A stretch of 64,000 bases of DNA, from positions 6,072,185-6,136,184 of the forward strand of contig OX459102.1 of NCBI GenBank assembly GCA_949775045.1. Reading direction: 5' to 3'. The position numbers and the translations under genes are program-made. The DNA comes from Metridium senile. Its lineage: Eukaryota; Cnidaria; Anthozoa; Actiniaria; Metridiidae. Each line of letters opens with the position of its first letter. Positions within the stretch are counted from its first letter, which is position 1. Below, piece by piece: positions 33,301 to 61,179 of the stretch. The notes beneath the pieces were generated by a model. It saw only the letters and a list, made by a program, of their open reading frames with translations. It was not told the origin of the DNA and searched no databases.

Positions 33301-36300
33301 AAGAAGACAAGGCACTGAGAGAGTAAAGTGCCTTGCCCAAGGACACAACTCAATCGCTCAGGCCAGGAATCGAACCCAGATCATTAGGCCCAGAATTCAA
33401 TCCCCTAACTACTAGACTTTTATGCCTCTCTTCTTCTGGTTTAGCCCATATCTGCATTTACAGACATTTGGAAGGTTAATTGAGGTGATTAAGATTAAAG
33501 TTTACAAAGTTTTACACAAAATGCTCTTTCACTTGTTATATTTCTTTTGTGTTTTTCTTACAAATTATTTAAATTTCTAAACTATTTTATATAGCTAACA
33601 ATCTTCCTCACCCGGTTGGTCGCTACCTTCTTGCACAAACCCTGGCACTGGGGAGGCTTCTCTTTCTTGAGGCGGGTGACTCTCATGAGGTGAATGCCTA
33701 GATTTATTACTGGCTGTTCTTTGCATTGGTGTATCTGATTCTTCTTTTTGTTTTCCATCATTGTTAATATCAACAGAAAGATCTACCCAGTCATCAGAAC
33801 CAGTGCTATTGCGATTTCCTTTCCTACGTGGATCAGATTTGCTTGCATTTGATCTTTGGATTGAATACGAAATAGAGAACTTTAGTGTCAGTGTTTTAGT
33901 CTCTGTTTAATAAAATAATGTTGTACGTAGATGAATAGACCGAATCGAAATATGGTGACCTGCTATTGTTCTTGACTGACCAGCCTTCATGTTCATTATG
34001 GAATACAATGAAGTTTTCACATGAATGAGAGGCTAGTTAGTCAATAACAATAGTTATTTAAATTGGTGGCCATATTTCGATTCGGTGTATGCCCCCTTCA
34101 CAGTTCCATGCGCCATCTTGAAAGGTTGTCTGTCTTTTGCATCTAAGCGAGATGAACATTGAGCTTGCAATAATAGATAATAATAATAATATTTATTACT
34201 TAATATTGCAAAGTCTAACATGTATGCTTGTCTATATCATTGCAAGGTCCATGTTCGTCTCGCTTTGATGCAAAGGCATGATGATTGATGACTGATGATT
34301 GACAGTCTAAGAAAGACAAAAGTTTCACAGAGGTTGAATGTCATGATGCACTCATTAGTTGCTGTTACACTAGGCATTTTACCCGTGGGTAAATCGCTCT
34401 AAACCACTGGGAATGGATATTCTGTGTGTAACCACTTATCCCGAGGTGAAATTACCCATTGGGTATCTCCATGGATACATCAAAAAGAACAAAAGAATAA
34501 CCCATGACAGTATCTGAATCAAGTAGTAGGATCTATCAGAAACCCAGAGCGTTCCTACCAATCAAAAGCCAGATAGTTTCCCAACACAAGAAAGCGCATG
34601 CTGTGATATGACCTTGATCGTTCTTGGCATCGATGATGGCAGGTTACCGCGCTTCGCTAAACGAACTAAACCGGGACTTACACCACTCACAACATACGCA
34701 AATACTTCTACATAAGCACTTAAGAATTACATATATATTTCTTAAAACAATTCTTCTACATTCGATACTTTGATATACTATACTCGATGCTTACCCACAG
34801 GTTATTATCAGCGTGTGACCGCAAGCCCGCGGTCAATCAAAACCCTGATCGAAACCCAACTCAAGTCATTTCCCTGTGGGGACTAGTGGGTTAGGATCCA
34901 GTGTAACTGCAACTATTATAACACCATAATGATCGAGAAGAGTACTGTTTACCTTGTAATTTTTTGATTTTGTGCTTTGTTTTTAAGTAGCTTATTTTTT
35001 TCTGTGAGTTCAACATTCCTTTCTTTCTCAGTGTTTAAATCTCTCAGCAGCTTGTCCACATCTAGTTCATCATATTTCTTTAGTTTTTCACCTGTTAAGA
35101 AAAATAACTTTTTTACTGAGGTTTTGAACTTTCTGCAAACTAGCTCACACATTCCGGTTAGTTGTGAAATACGTTTTTGGTTATTGCAGTCAATCAAAAA
35201 CATAAAAGGTTTTGAGTAACATTAGCAGCATCCAAAAACATATTCCACAACCAGCCGTTGGAATGTCTGAGTTTGCAGAAAGATGAAAACAGAAATAACA
35301 TATCTCAATCTTACAGCCAGACACAAGTGTCCTACTAATTAGAGAGACTCAGACACACACTCACTATACCCCTACATGAAATAGTTTAGCACACAGCTCA
35401 ATGCACATGTTCATTTATGCGGAGGAAGGAAAACCAGTTTACCCAGAAAACTACACATCAAACAAACTCTACTGACATATATAACCCAAGGGCTCGAACT
35501 AGCTGCATGCCTGCCAATGGCGATCGAGATGCCAAGCCAAGTTAAGGTTCGGCAGGCAAAACTAATTATGAACTGCCAAATGGATAATAAAATTGCACTC
35601 ATAATTTACTGGAAATCATATTTCACGGTTTCTGCATCTGGAAATGGCAGGCCAAATTAATTTCTTAGTTCGAGTCCTGAACCCATGAATGTCCGAGCCA
35701 GGACTCAGATCTGGATAACTACAGTGATCGAGAGCTAGGCGTGTAGTATGCTACTATCTATGCCACCCATAATCAATCAATCAGTACACACATGTTTTAG
35801 TCAATTAGTACTTTTATTGTGCAGTCATTTAATGACATTTAACAAGCATTTTTAAAAGCAAGATTCATGTTTGGTGGCAAGATTGCATGGCTAACTGGCG
35901 AGAGCACCTGAGCCTTTTATCAATGTGCGTGCATGGTTCAAGGTCAAGTCTTATATCTTATAAATCTTAAGTAAGCATCAGATAATGTGTGAATTGAGTT
36001 TGTTTGAAGTGTTGTTCTCTAATAATTATTATATATAATTATATAATTATTATTATAAGCAGTGACAATCTTTCAGTTTGAGTGATAATTACAAAATGTA
36101 ACCGTGATGGTCAAACTATGTATGTGCAGGATATAATTACGGTATGTTGCTGAAAATTAACTAAAGATTATTTATTATGTAATATTTCAAAAACTCAGCT
36201 TAAAATAATTCATGACAAAATTATAAAAGAAAACGTAACCATGACAATTGTTTTAAGTTAAGATAAAGATTCACCCTAATTTACATAAACTTTAACCTGA

Positions 36301-37186
36301 ATATTCTCTTTATTCTTGATTTTTTTTACAAAACATAAAATATAGGTTTGAGTTTGAAAAGCCGTTCAATAAACTCACAGATATTGTGTTTTATCAGGCC
36401 TTTATATAAAGTCTGTTTAGTCCTATAAACCTAATGTATTCCCAGCTTAGGGGAGACCATTTACTATTTTTTGATTTTTGATTTATTTATACAAATTATA
36501 TAACTGTATACTATATAGAAATATTCTTTATTAAATATATATGTATTTTAAATTTTAGATTTTTGCTGTATTATTTAAGATTAAATTATTAAGATTAAAT
36601 TTACTATATTTTTGATTTATCAAGCAATAGCTGTGAGTTTGAGTGATTTAGTACAAAATCTGATTCAATCCCAAATCCCTTTATATTGTAAACAAACCAT
36701 GACGTCATAACGTTATAGCTGATCGCTATAACAAACGCAGTCACTTTGTTTTAAAAACTTTAAAAGATTTTAAAATATTAAACGTGTACCTTTTTCTTGA
36801 TCCTGAATCATCGTTGCCACAAGTTGTTCTTGAAGTTGTACAAGCTGCATTTCGTAAATCTCTCTTTCAGTGTAAGGGAAATTGTCTTGATCCTCGTTGC
36901 ACAATTGATTGTCCAAACTAGGATTGCTCGATAACTTGGCCAAGATGTTCTTATTTGTATCTCTCGGAGACTTCTCTTCCTTGGAAGTTTCGCTAAAGCT
37001 CTCTGTGGCATCCTCGAACGAGCTAGCATCGCTATCCTCCAGTTGTTTTTGCAATGCTAACAAGCTCTCTTGATCTGTGAACTCAGCTTCATTATCTTTG
37101 AAGTAAATCGTACGGTCAGAGGGCGAGTTCTTAGCATTCGGAGCCTCGTCTTTGGAGCTTTTAGATCGAAAAGCTGATCTTAGCAT
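20547..37186 (-). CDS. GRAMD4: GRAM domain-containing protein 4 homologue, complete, 18 coding exons
   Basis: Coding exons, in transcript order: 37186..36790, 35091..34953, 33853..33612, 33031..32964, 32662..32568, 32436..32411, 31769..31678, 31460..31369, 29896..29851, 29420..29352, 28493..28450, 26732..26626, 25081..25023, 24231..24006, 23193..23106, 22407..22326, 21692..21624, 20639..20547. All have GT donors and AG acceptors; the sum is 2034 bp with no phase break, giving 677 aa (human is about 578). Order: acidic Ser-rich N-terminus; coiled coil about 105-175; low-complexity part; conserved helix with NAIKPITQFIKS; membrane segments about 343-383 (YVFSLFLLLVIWKLFLNYL) and 448-485; the family signature ARIWSELPTDADL about 500; GRAM domain about 550-660 (KNGKLFLTQKY, FLCFERAKTGSSKNF, VGILPGTGMAIEV). 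Start ATG has A at -3 and begins MLRSAF, like vertebrate MLRR. GRAMD4 family members are linked to ER and mitochondrial membranes and apoptosis; activity here is inferred. It is divergent with CERK. Confidence 0.95.
20672..21050. repeat. (AAAT)n/(AATA)n low-complexity tract
   Basis: Fills the 3' part of the last GRAMD4 intron (20640..21623) and is complementary to the TTAT/TTAC tract next to it. Confidence 0.95.
21095..21600. repeat. (TTAT/TTAC)n low-complexity tract
   Basis: Degenerate TTATTTAC, TTATTTCC and TTATTTGC units, opposite in strand sense to 20672..21050. Open frames here are repeat translations. Confidence 0.92.
21955..22178. mobile_element. MITE in GRAMD4 intron 16
   Basis: TTACTG-GGTTTTCGACTTTCTG is inverted at the two ends, with an inner inverted pair TTGACGACAGCTAAATA / TAGCTGCCGTCAATC. 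Related diverged sequence at 35117..35290 and a half copy at 55932..55968. Confidence 0.8.
22165..22265. repeat. SINE-like repeat segment
   Basis: The string GACACAAG-GCC-TACTAATT followed by GAGACTCA recurs at 35318, 44100 and 44292, in two of these with a downstream GGAGG-AAACCGGATAACC segment (also at 29641). This is one dispersed family. Confidence 0.65.
22654..22882. mobile_element. Mariner-like MITE
   Basis: TTACTGTGCGACTCGCCGT is inverted at both ends, flanked by TA on both sides, with extensive internal self-complementarity. Second copy at 29137..29317 lacks part of one end. Confidence 0.85.
23570..23935. repeat. Minisatellite, about 4 units of 92 bp
   Basis: Each unit has AGCGAGTAAACTAGTATAGG, then CGTCGGTGTTTGATAT and ATAGAATGAAATTTGTAA. 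A single diverged unit lies at 26806..26895. After both, a GTTTCGAGCT-TAGCCCT segment follows, resembling the conserved 3' part of some retroelements. Confidence 0.9.
24295..24560. repeat. (ATCA)n then (ATGA)n simple repeats
   Basis: Adjacent tetranucleotide tracts in GRAMD4 intron 13. The frames with IHSF repeats on the minus strand are translations of it. Confidence 0.95.
25205..25342. mobile_element. Short MITE, GGGCCA-TTGTACGAAGCC family
   Basis: Terminal inverted repeats GGGGCCATTTGTACGAAGCC and GGCTTTGTACAACTGGCCC enclose GATAGCGCTATCC / GGATAACTTTATCC. A second copy is at 45098..45200 in a CERK intron. Confidence 0.85.
26257..26544. mobile_element. MULE-like MITE, copy 2
   Basis: Same family as 1511..1805, with ends CATCCTCGGGAACCC. 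Flanks CAGCCGTGC and CAGCGGTGC form a 9 bp duplication with one mismatch. It lies 81 bp downstream of GRAMD4 exon 12. Confidence 0.9.
27043..27608. mobile_element. MITE with CAAACGGCTTCAAC ends
   Basis: Ends AGGCCCGGGCAAACGGCTT and its near reverse complement. The interior is built of CAACATTCATTCGATTTTG-type repeats. A SINE tail fragment lies inside at 27180..27238, and a partial copy of the element is at about 50907..50990. Confidence 0.85.
28545..28985. repeat. Tandem repeat, about 2.4 units of 180 bp
   Basis: Units start near TTCTGATTGG and include GAGCACACAGCACGCG, AACACTCGAGAGTGTT and TTATAACTGGGGACTGCAC. AACACTCGAGAGTGTT is a 16 bp perfect palindrome. Located in GRAMD4 intron 10. Confidence 0.88.
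29137..29317. mobile_element. Mariner-like MITE, truncated copy
   Basis: Right part matches 22654..22882; the left end keeps TTACTGTGCGACTC and then jumps to the interior, so about 50 bp are missing. It ends 34 bp from GRAMD4 exon 10. Confidence 0.8.
29925..30213. mobile_element. Harbinger-like MITE
   Basis: Ends CAGC-ACGCGCCTTACCG and reverse complement, with a further AAAGTTTTGTACAAG pairing, flanked by TTA on both sides. A 3 bp TTA duplication fits PIF/Harbinger. Confidence 0.75.
30267..30597. mobile_element. MITE with CACAGCGGTCAAACGAC ends
   Basis: CACAGCGGTCAAACGACTAC near 30270 is matched by its reverse complement near 30590. Flanks share GAAATA but the exact duplication is unclear. 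Confidence 0.8.
31161..31345. mobile_element. Short MITE with AGAGTGGTTTTCATTAACC ends
   Basis: The two ends are perfect reverse complements for 19 bp. It ends 23 bp from GRAMD4 exon 8, and its ends resemble a motif inside the big palindrome (823..870). Confidence 0.8.
32213..32238 (+). repeat. Poly-G run (26 G)
   Basis: Uninterrupted G26 in GRAMD4 intron 6, that is C26 in the transcript. Confidence 0.98.
33121..33425 (-). mobile_element. tRNA-type SINE
   Basis: On the minus strand it has a tRNA-like head with B-box GGTTCGATTCC and possible A-box TAGTAGTTAGGGG, then TGTCCTTGGGCAAGGCAC, a core motif I recall from several animal SINE families. The tail GTGGTGTCCCTGCCTTCG also occurs at 27180..27238. 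Located in GRAMD4 intron 3. Confidence 0.75.
33937..34088. mobile_element. Short MITE, ACCGAATCGAAATATGG ends
   Basis: Inverted ends around a spacer; a solo end is at about 54528. Right flank TA suggests mariner type. Confidence 0.7.
34357..34914. mobile_element. Inverted-repeat element, 558 bp
   Basis: Ends AGTTGC-GTTACACT are inverted, flanked by ATT on both sides (3 bp). The interior is non-coding. It ends 38 bp from GRAMD4 exon 2. Confidence 0.7.
35117..35500. repeat. Diverged MITE followed by SINE-like segment
   Basis: 35117..35290 resembles the MITE 21955..22178, and 35318..35500 resembles 22165..22265 in the same order and orientation. The pair was probably mobilised or duplicated as one unit. 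Confidence 0.6.
36180..36420. repeat. Diverged partial copy of the 1.4 kb repeat
   Basis: Shares TTCACCCTAATTTACATAAAC and TTTATCAGGCCT-type sequence with 9700 and 13490. Third copy in the window. Confidence 0.8.
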
Positions 37187-37975
37187 GTTCTTAATGCCCC
37201 CAAGTAAAGATTAACTACACTTTTGAAGATTTGAACTGATTATAATGAGCATAAAATACGAATTTACATCCAAGCTTGTTTGATGTGCTCTTGATTTCTT
37301 TGCACTTGTGTCGCCTTTGGGGGTAGGGGTACGGCTGAGTCATTTAGCTGTATGGGGAGGGGGGTGAGGACGTAAGCGAAATGAGAAAGAACTTTAAAAA
37401 TATTGTAAACCGATTTTGTCGCATTGATAAATGCTCGATAAATGCACTACGCACATAAATATCCTAAAAAATGGTAAATTTAGTGAGGAACTTTTCATTT
37501 ATTTTATAGTGAAGCCCGGTACATTATTTTTGTTTTTGACATTCTGTTAACTTAGAACTTCCGTTGACATTTTTCAGTATTGATACAAAGAGTAAAACAA
37601 CATTTTCAAGCAATATATCGACTTCCTAACCATTTAATAAATCAGATATTTTAGCGAAGAGCCCACATTATACTTGGTCAGCATAAACCAAATGTAAACA
37701 GCGCAGATGTTTGCAAGGAACGCCTGGTATATTTCACCTATTATGAAAGTGTCTTGTTTATTCCTATATTTTGTGTGTGATAATATTCACAATTTTGCCA
37801 CCAATCTGAAGTATATGTTCCAAATGTCGCTTCTGTTTTTTCCCAAGACATTCTTACAGTACTGGGTGTTGTAGTTTTACTTGAGGTTTCACGAGGTCTG
37901 ACATGGTTTCAGTTTCCTACTGACAATGGTAAGGAGCGTTTTGTTGTGAACGCATGTTCGCTTCAATTTTCATCG
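37187..37975. promoter_or_regulatory. Shared 5' region between GRAMD4 and CERK
   Basis: 789 bp separates two divergent start codons. It has a G-rich patch (37317..37370, GGGGGTAGGGG and GGGGAGGGGGG) near the GRAMD4 side and is otherwise AT-rich. 5' untranslated exons cannot be seen. A bidirectional promoter is inferred from geometry. Confidence 0.5.
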
Positions 37976-55015
<17,040 letters not shown>

Positions 55016-55289
55016 TTTAATATCAAGTATGACATACCTATGTCTATTGTTCAATTGGTAAAAGTGCAAAGGTTTAGCTCAAAGTACCCAATACTGTAGA
55101 AACTGATTGGCTTGTTACAGTCTTTACACCTAATTTAATCATCGTTGTCCGCGCAATCAAAACTACAGTCCACACTTTGAAGCCTGTTAAGGATGTCAGT
55201 AATATCAACATAATTTGTGATTCGATTGATTAGACATATTTTCAAGAAATATTTATTCCATCATGTACCACTGCAACAAGTTACTTGTT

Positions 55290-55440
55290 ATGGTTATTTA
55301 ACATAAACACATACAACCAAAATATGCTATGAATAAATCGATAATAAGAGAAGAAATACCAACCTCCTTTGCAAGTTTCAGTGTGGACTGTAGCTTTGAT
55401 TGCAACAACGATTTTAAAAATTGTTGTATATCAGAGGTCA
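55290..55440. repeat. Dispersed repeat shared with 19420..19590
   Basis: See the partner segment; same order and orientation. An AATAAA at 55332, the first after the CERK stop, lies in it and might serve CERK. Confidence 0.7.
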
Positions 55441-56900
55441 GAGACACCCTCAGTAAAATTATTTAAAAATATTTTATAAAATCAATATAAAAAGCCTGCT
55501 TGTGTCAATATACTGCGATATAAATAATCTGGTAACTGCACCACTTTAGAAGTCAAAGAAACACTTGGCTACGCCTGGTCTTTCTTTACGACTTCTCTCT
55601 TGCTCTGCAGCTCCCAGTGTGTCTATATATCAAAGCATATAGAACCACGCCCTGCTTTATATGCCTTAAATTAAGTATATAGAATTTCCAATAGTTGTTC
55701 AGAGAACATTCATTTTTATTACAAAATTATTATGATTTAATTTATTTGTATAATTGCACGTTTTAGGTAGTATTTAAATGTGTGACATGAAAGTTTCCAA
55801 ATGGCAAAGCCATCATACAGTTATATTAGAAATTGAAAGAGTTTTATGATTATTGTTTCATATTATTTATTGTTATTTTTGTTATTGTACGTTGAACAAC
55901 ATTATAGAAGAGCATAATAAATTACTGTCAGGAATGTCTGAGTTCGCAGAAAGTCGAAAACTGCAGTAACACCATTTACATAGAGAAACAGATTTTGTTA
56001 GCACAAAAATATTATCTGTTGTTCTAAAAGGTATTTTGAAAATGATTGTAGCAAGTGTCAAGTATGGTTAAGTTACTAAAAGTGTACCTCACCCCTAATA
56101 CAACACTTGCTGGTATGACTTCACAGTCATTAACGCATTGGAAGTATAAACCCTTATAACTTAAAGACGCATCACTCAAATCAAGTAATACTTAATCACC
56201 ATTCAACTATTAACTTAATGTAGAATCAATACAGAAAGTATTGTACTAGGGGTGAGGTGCACTTTAAAAGTTCTCTTTCGCTGCAGTGTTAAACATTAAA
56301 AACTCTTTCATCTTAAGCCAGAAGTAAAGTAATGCAAAATATTATAATAAGCTTCCTCAAAGTAAGCTTGCACCAAATCTGGACTTTTACAGAGGAAATA
56401 CCTGCATGAACCTCAATAATTTTTGAAACGTTAGGTGGAGTAGAAGGCTAGTGTTGTATCAGTGAATTTTATACCTTTGTATATCTTCACTTATGAGTTA
56501 ATACGCTGGTGTTAGAACATTGCTTTTATTTTCTACAAATTAGCAGTTCAACAGAAAAGATAAGAACATTGGTGGTATGATATATATTTCGCTCATTAGA
56601 ATACAATTTTTGCAGTACAGATATTTTATGTACATTAGTAATTGAGGTCGTTTTATGAGAAATAATAAATGTTGTCTTGTTAGAGGAGTGACCACATGTG
56701 TTTGTCATTTTTATTTATTTATAAATTAATGTTACCCGAAATACCAGAAGTCCTAAACACTAGAACCATTAATATATATGTCAGATACAACCCCACCTGA
56801 AACTTTGCATGGTGAAAGGTACAGTATGTTGCCCAGTTTCGTGAAACTTCAGTTTGTAATACCATGATCACCTCGGATTCTTTTGTCTTCCGAGGGGTTT
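55441..56900. other. No gene seen
   Basis: AT-rich sequence; an inverted pair CTAAAAGTGTACCTCACCCC / GGGGTGAGGTGCACTTTAA at 56076 and 56250 marks a probable MITE of about 190 bp. A half copy of the 21955 MITE is at 55932..55968. Confidence 0.5.
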
Positions 56901-56911
56901 ACAAACCCGAA

Positions 56912-57076
56912 TTTTCCTCATGCATACAACATGAGGGAAATTTAGAAGACAAAGAAATCCTTTGTCTTTTACTAAATTTCCCTCTATTTAATTTATGCAA
57001 GGGAAATTTAGTAAAAGACAAAGGATTTCTTTGTCTTCTAAATTTCCCTCATGTTGTATGCATGAGGAAAATTTAG
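56912..57076. repeat. Hairpin with 75 bp arms
   Basis: CCTCATGCATACAACATGAG and GACAAAGAAATCCTTTGTC are mirrored in the right half almost without mismatch around CTATTTAATTTATG. Each arm contains smaller palindromes. The frames across it are mirror artefacts. Confidence 0.92.
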
Positions 57077-57904
57077 GAGACTATCCCCCAATGGTCCCTC
57101 ATAATAACAATCATCGAGACCATGTCTGGATCGCTTCGACCCAGTTGGAAATCTTTAACATAAAGGACCCTGCGCCCTCGGGACTTCCACAAATTTTCCC
57201 TCGGTATTCGGGGAAATTTAATCACTAATTTCCCTCGAGCCATGGTATTACTTATAATAAATACAATAACTTCTCTACGGAGAAAATTAAGTCTATGGAA
57301 GTTTGTCATACAAAATGCACAAAACGAAACGAAACGACTAAAACAGCGAAACGAAACGATTTTTTCGATATTTCTCTATTTTTCGATATTTGAAATTAAA
57401 TAAAAGGTTACCGAGGTGTTTTTACATGGCTTCAGTTCTCTGATTTGACCCACAACCAGTCATACGTATACACCGTCGATTTCACAGGAAAATTTATAGA
57501 ATACCAAATTGGGATATAATTGGTAAATTTCTATTTTAGTATACCAATGTTGGTAAATTAGTGGTATTTATGAAATTGCCAATACTATTCCAACAAAATA
57601 CCAGATCCTTGATTTAAAATTCCCAATCATTGAAAATCATTGGATAATCATCAGAACGAGCCAACGGGGGGTGTTCTTTAAAAAAACTGTTCTTATAAGT
57701 AAGTTCCTGGGAATTAAATTCTGTACCTTGGCTATTCTACGCTCTCACGTTTTTCATTATATACATCCTGTCATTCTGAAATTACCTGGAAAACGTAAAT
57801 TTTCGGGTAGCCCCGTTATATAACAACACTTAAACAACCATTGTCTGCATTGTTCTTGGTTTCAAAATTTTACCCGGGACCATTATTGTTTTCACCAAGC
57901 GTTT

Positions 57905-58470
57905 TTTTTGGTTCTAAAAAAATTATTTTCCTGTGAAACATTATTCACGAAATCTATATATTTGAAAACAATGCTAAGCGTTCTTTTTTTTTGGTTCTAA
58001 AAAAATTATTTTCCTGTGAAACATTATTCACGCAATCTATATATTTGAAAAAACTGCTAAGCGTTCTTTTTTTTTGGTTCTAAAAAAATTATTTTCCTGG
58101 GAAACATTCACGCAATCTATATATTTGAAAACACTGCTAAGCGTTCTTTTTTTTTTGGTTCTAAAAAAATTATTTTCCTGGGAAACATTCACGCAATCTA
58201 TATATTTGAAAACAATGCTAAGCGTTCTTTTTTTTTTGGTTCTAAAAAAATTATTTTCCTGTGAAACATTATTCACGCAATCTATATATTTGAAAAAACT
58301 GCTAAGCGTTCTTTTTTTTTGGTTCTAAAAAAATTATTTTCCTGGGAAACATTCACGCAATCTATATATTTGAAAATACTGCTAAGCGTTCTTTTTTTTT
58401 GGTTCTAAAAAAATTATTTTCCTGGGAAACATTATTCACGCAATCTATATATTTGAAAACACTGTTACAG
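57905..58470. repeat. Tandem repeat, 7 units of 80-86 bp
   Basis: Units run GGTTCTAAAAAAATTATTTTC, CACG-AATCTATATATTTGAAA, CTGCTAAGCGTTC then a T8-10 run. Frames on both strands are repeat translations. Confidence 0.95.
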
Positions 58471-58978
58471 GAAACATTTTGTGTAAAAAAAATGATACTA
58501 TGTTTATGGTCTTGTAAAAGTTGTGCCTGTGTAGCGGAGCTTTTGCCGTGGTTTTGACGAATCTTATGCTGAGCTAACATGAGTGATAAAAGAGGCATGC
58601 AAAATTGTTAACCTTCTTTTAATCTTATTTCTTATTCATTAGATTACGAGCAGCTCATCTTTTCCCTCCAGTATCAGTGAATAAATTCGCGATTGCTGTG
58701 GAGTGTTCCACAGGAGCCCCGCAACACACATTTTTTATTTATTTACTGTCATGGGAGGGGGAAAAGGGACTGTTCGTAGTCTATTATTCATCGAATTCCA
58801 AAACAATCATTTATTTATTTATTTACAAGCTCTTACAATTTTCATAGGACATTAGAGACATATCATATTACCGGTATGCGTCCTCCTTCCTCTCCCCAAT
58901 CATCTCCCGGCCTCCATAAAAATGAATTAAAAATGAATTAAAAACTGCAATTGCACAGTATGCACTAGTCAAAGTAAA

Positions 58979-59000
58979 CCCCCCCCCCCCCCCCCCCCCC
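58979..59000. repeat. Poly-C run (22 C)
   Basis: C22, intergenic, upstream of the CIDE-N locus. Confidence 0.98.
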
Positions 59001-59210
59001 AACCCGGGACAGGGTGGGGGCAATGTGGGGCTTGGGATCACTTTTGTCAAGCAATGGTGCCCGAGGGGGTGTGGATAAAGTGAATATTGTACTAGTGTGT
59101 TAATATAGTGGGGCATTAGGTCGGGATTGGTTCGAGTATTAAGAAGAGGCCTGGAAACTAAACATTCTCTTAGGAGAAGGACTAGAAACGAAAAATCACT
59201 TCAACGATAG

Positions 59211-59327
59211 CTTGGGCTCCCTGTGGCTCTATATGAAAGTCAAGGAGCCCCCCACAGATTTGTTGAACCACATGGTCAGTCATGCAAATTAAACTGGAGT
59301 GATGACAAATTGCTGAAAAAAAACAAG
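59211..59327 (+). CDS. Possible upstream exon of the CIDE-N gene
   Basis: Open from an AG acceptor to an AAG|GTAAAT donor, 39 codons, phase 0, which fits the next exon at 59675. Contains VALYESQGAPHRFVEPHGQ. The acceptor tract is weak and the protein is not recognised. Confidence 0.35.
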
Positions 59328-59674
59328 GTAAATAAATACCCAGGTAAATATGTTCCATTCAATGCTTTTTTGCTGAATATTTCTTTTTATATGATGTATA
59401 AAATGCAAATGACAAAGAACGATTTAATATTATTACTCTATAACGCTTGAACAAATATATTTAAGCATGTTTTTCGTTAATATCTAACGGAATGCAAAAC
59501 TTACATAAAGCCGCTGATCCAGCGATTGAAGTTAATAATATTTTATTGTTTTAATCGCATTTTGATATCAAAGTTTTGCTTCAATCTTCAGCCAATATCT
59601 TTTCACATGGAAAATGTCTGATTAGATAAGGCATATTTGATAATTTACACCTGTTTTGAAATTATTTTTTCCAG

Positions 59675-60254
59675 ATGTCTTGCATAAAAAAAGTGTGGAA
59701 CTTTGATCATAGTATCAAAAAAGCAGTCTGCTGCAGCAGCTTTGAGGAATTTTTGACAAAAGGTAGTTAAATTTTATTTAATAAATAATACTTGATGTAC
59801 ATTCAAACAATAAATAGTTTATTTAATCACACTATTTTTGAAATATAGTGCTTGTATACAAAATATAGCCATTGAACAGGCTCTCAAAGGAGGGAAGGAA
59901 GAGAGGGGGAGGGGATAATAGACATATATTATTAAAGACACAAAAAGACAGAGAAAATTATTATTATTATTATTATTATTGTTAATTTTATTATATAACA
60001 TCATTATTATTATAATGAAAAATAATTTACATCTATACCTACCTGTATTTATTTTAAAGAAAGCAAATACACAAAAACATGTTATGTACATAAATACAAA
60101 ACACGAAAGAGAAACAAAATATTTTAGAATTTCATTAGTTCTCATTAAGAATAATAATATTATAAACATAATTGGTGTAACTGTTTATGGTGTACCTGCC
60201 TATATGTTAATGTACACTCATACTATCATTTGTTATGTATGTTACTTACAAGTC

Positions 60255-60329
<75 letters not shown>

Positions 60330-60778
60330 ACAAATAAATTAATTTTGCCTTGATTATTTTTATTGGCAGGTTGTGAGAAGCTTGGTATTCAGTGTGAAGA
60401 TGTCAGAGCAATATTGCTTGATGGAACGGAAATTGACGACAATGATGTCTTTGTCCAGTTAGAAAAAAATGTAATCTTTGTTCTTTTAGAGAAGAACCAG
60501 CAGCATCACCATGATCCAAACAATCAGTCACAAGAAAACAAGAAGGACTCAGCTGCACAACAAGTGGTAACACAAGCTGGTAAACAAAGTAAAGCCTTAT
60601 TGATTGTTTGATTAATTATAATGTTAATACAAAGCAGTTGATTTTGAGCACCGATTTTTAAAACAAACATTTTCTATTTTTTTACAGTTAATTCAGTAAC
60701 ACAAAGCTCCACAAATTATGATTGCAAGCAATACACTATCAGTAGTAGTCTAACTCTTGGACTCCAATTGCAATTGAT
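59675..60778 (+). CDS. CIDE-N domain gene, 5' part (exons 59675..59762, 60370..60579, 60688..60778)
   Basis: The three exons have good GT-AG sites and join in phase. The protein begins MSCIKKVWNFDHSIKKAVCC and continues SSFEEFLTKGCEKLGIQ, then the hallmark LDGTEIDDNDVFVQL and NVIFVLLEKNQ. This matches the full CIDE-N fold of the DFF40/DFF45/CIDE family: strand-turn-strand, helix, and the acidic DGT-x-(V/I)-D patch. CIDE-N domains mediate head-to-tail assembly through acidic and basic faces. A His/Gln/Asn-rich linker follows. The nuclease domain of DFF40 and the lipid-droplet region of CIDE proteins are absent. ATG 59675 directly follows an acceptor, so it may be the start or an internal Met. 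Exon 60688 ends in a phase that does not fit the next frame; an alternative GTG|GTAACA donor at 60569 would fit it. Confidence 0.75.
60244..60340. repeat. (AAAT)n microsatellite
   Basis: Ends 30 bp before the second CIDE-N exon and may be a retroelement tail. Confidence 0.95.
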
Positions 60779-61179
60779 GTAAGTAAAACAGATATTATAT
60801 AAATTAATAAAGATATAATTAATAAAGAATTTTATGAGTTGCATCTTAGGCCTGGGTCAGACGCCGAACTTTTCATGCGCCGAACGCATAATTAGGCGGT
60901 ATTCTTTGATGTTATTAGGTTCGGCATATGTGAGATTCGGCGTTTGACCCACTGGCCTTAGTGTATTCAACTAGAGAGATTTATATGTGTGAGAGGGCTA
61001 AAGGTTTGTCATTTCAAACCTCAATTTTATAATATTATTATCACCCTTTTATTTCTATAATATTTATAAGCAGGTTTAGAATTTCCAAACAGTATTTAAC
61101 ATAAAGTAGTAAAAGTTAGACAGCACCTTTCCACAGTAATTTATAGCACAAGTATGCACTTTTTCTTCCATACTGCTAG

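Noticed and set aside
34977..35219. 80-codon Ser/Phe-rich plus-strand frame
   Set aside because: Antisense of the GRAMD4 coiled-coil exon 35091..34953.
58037..58598. Three repeat-containing frames on both strands
   Set aside because: Translations of the 80-86 bp tandem repeat, which contains no conserved start or stop arrangement.
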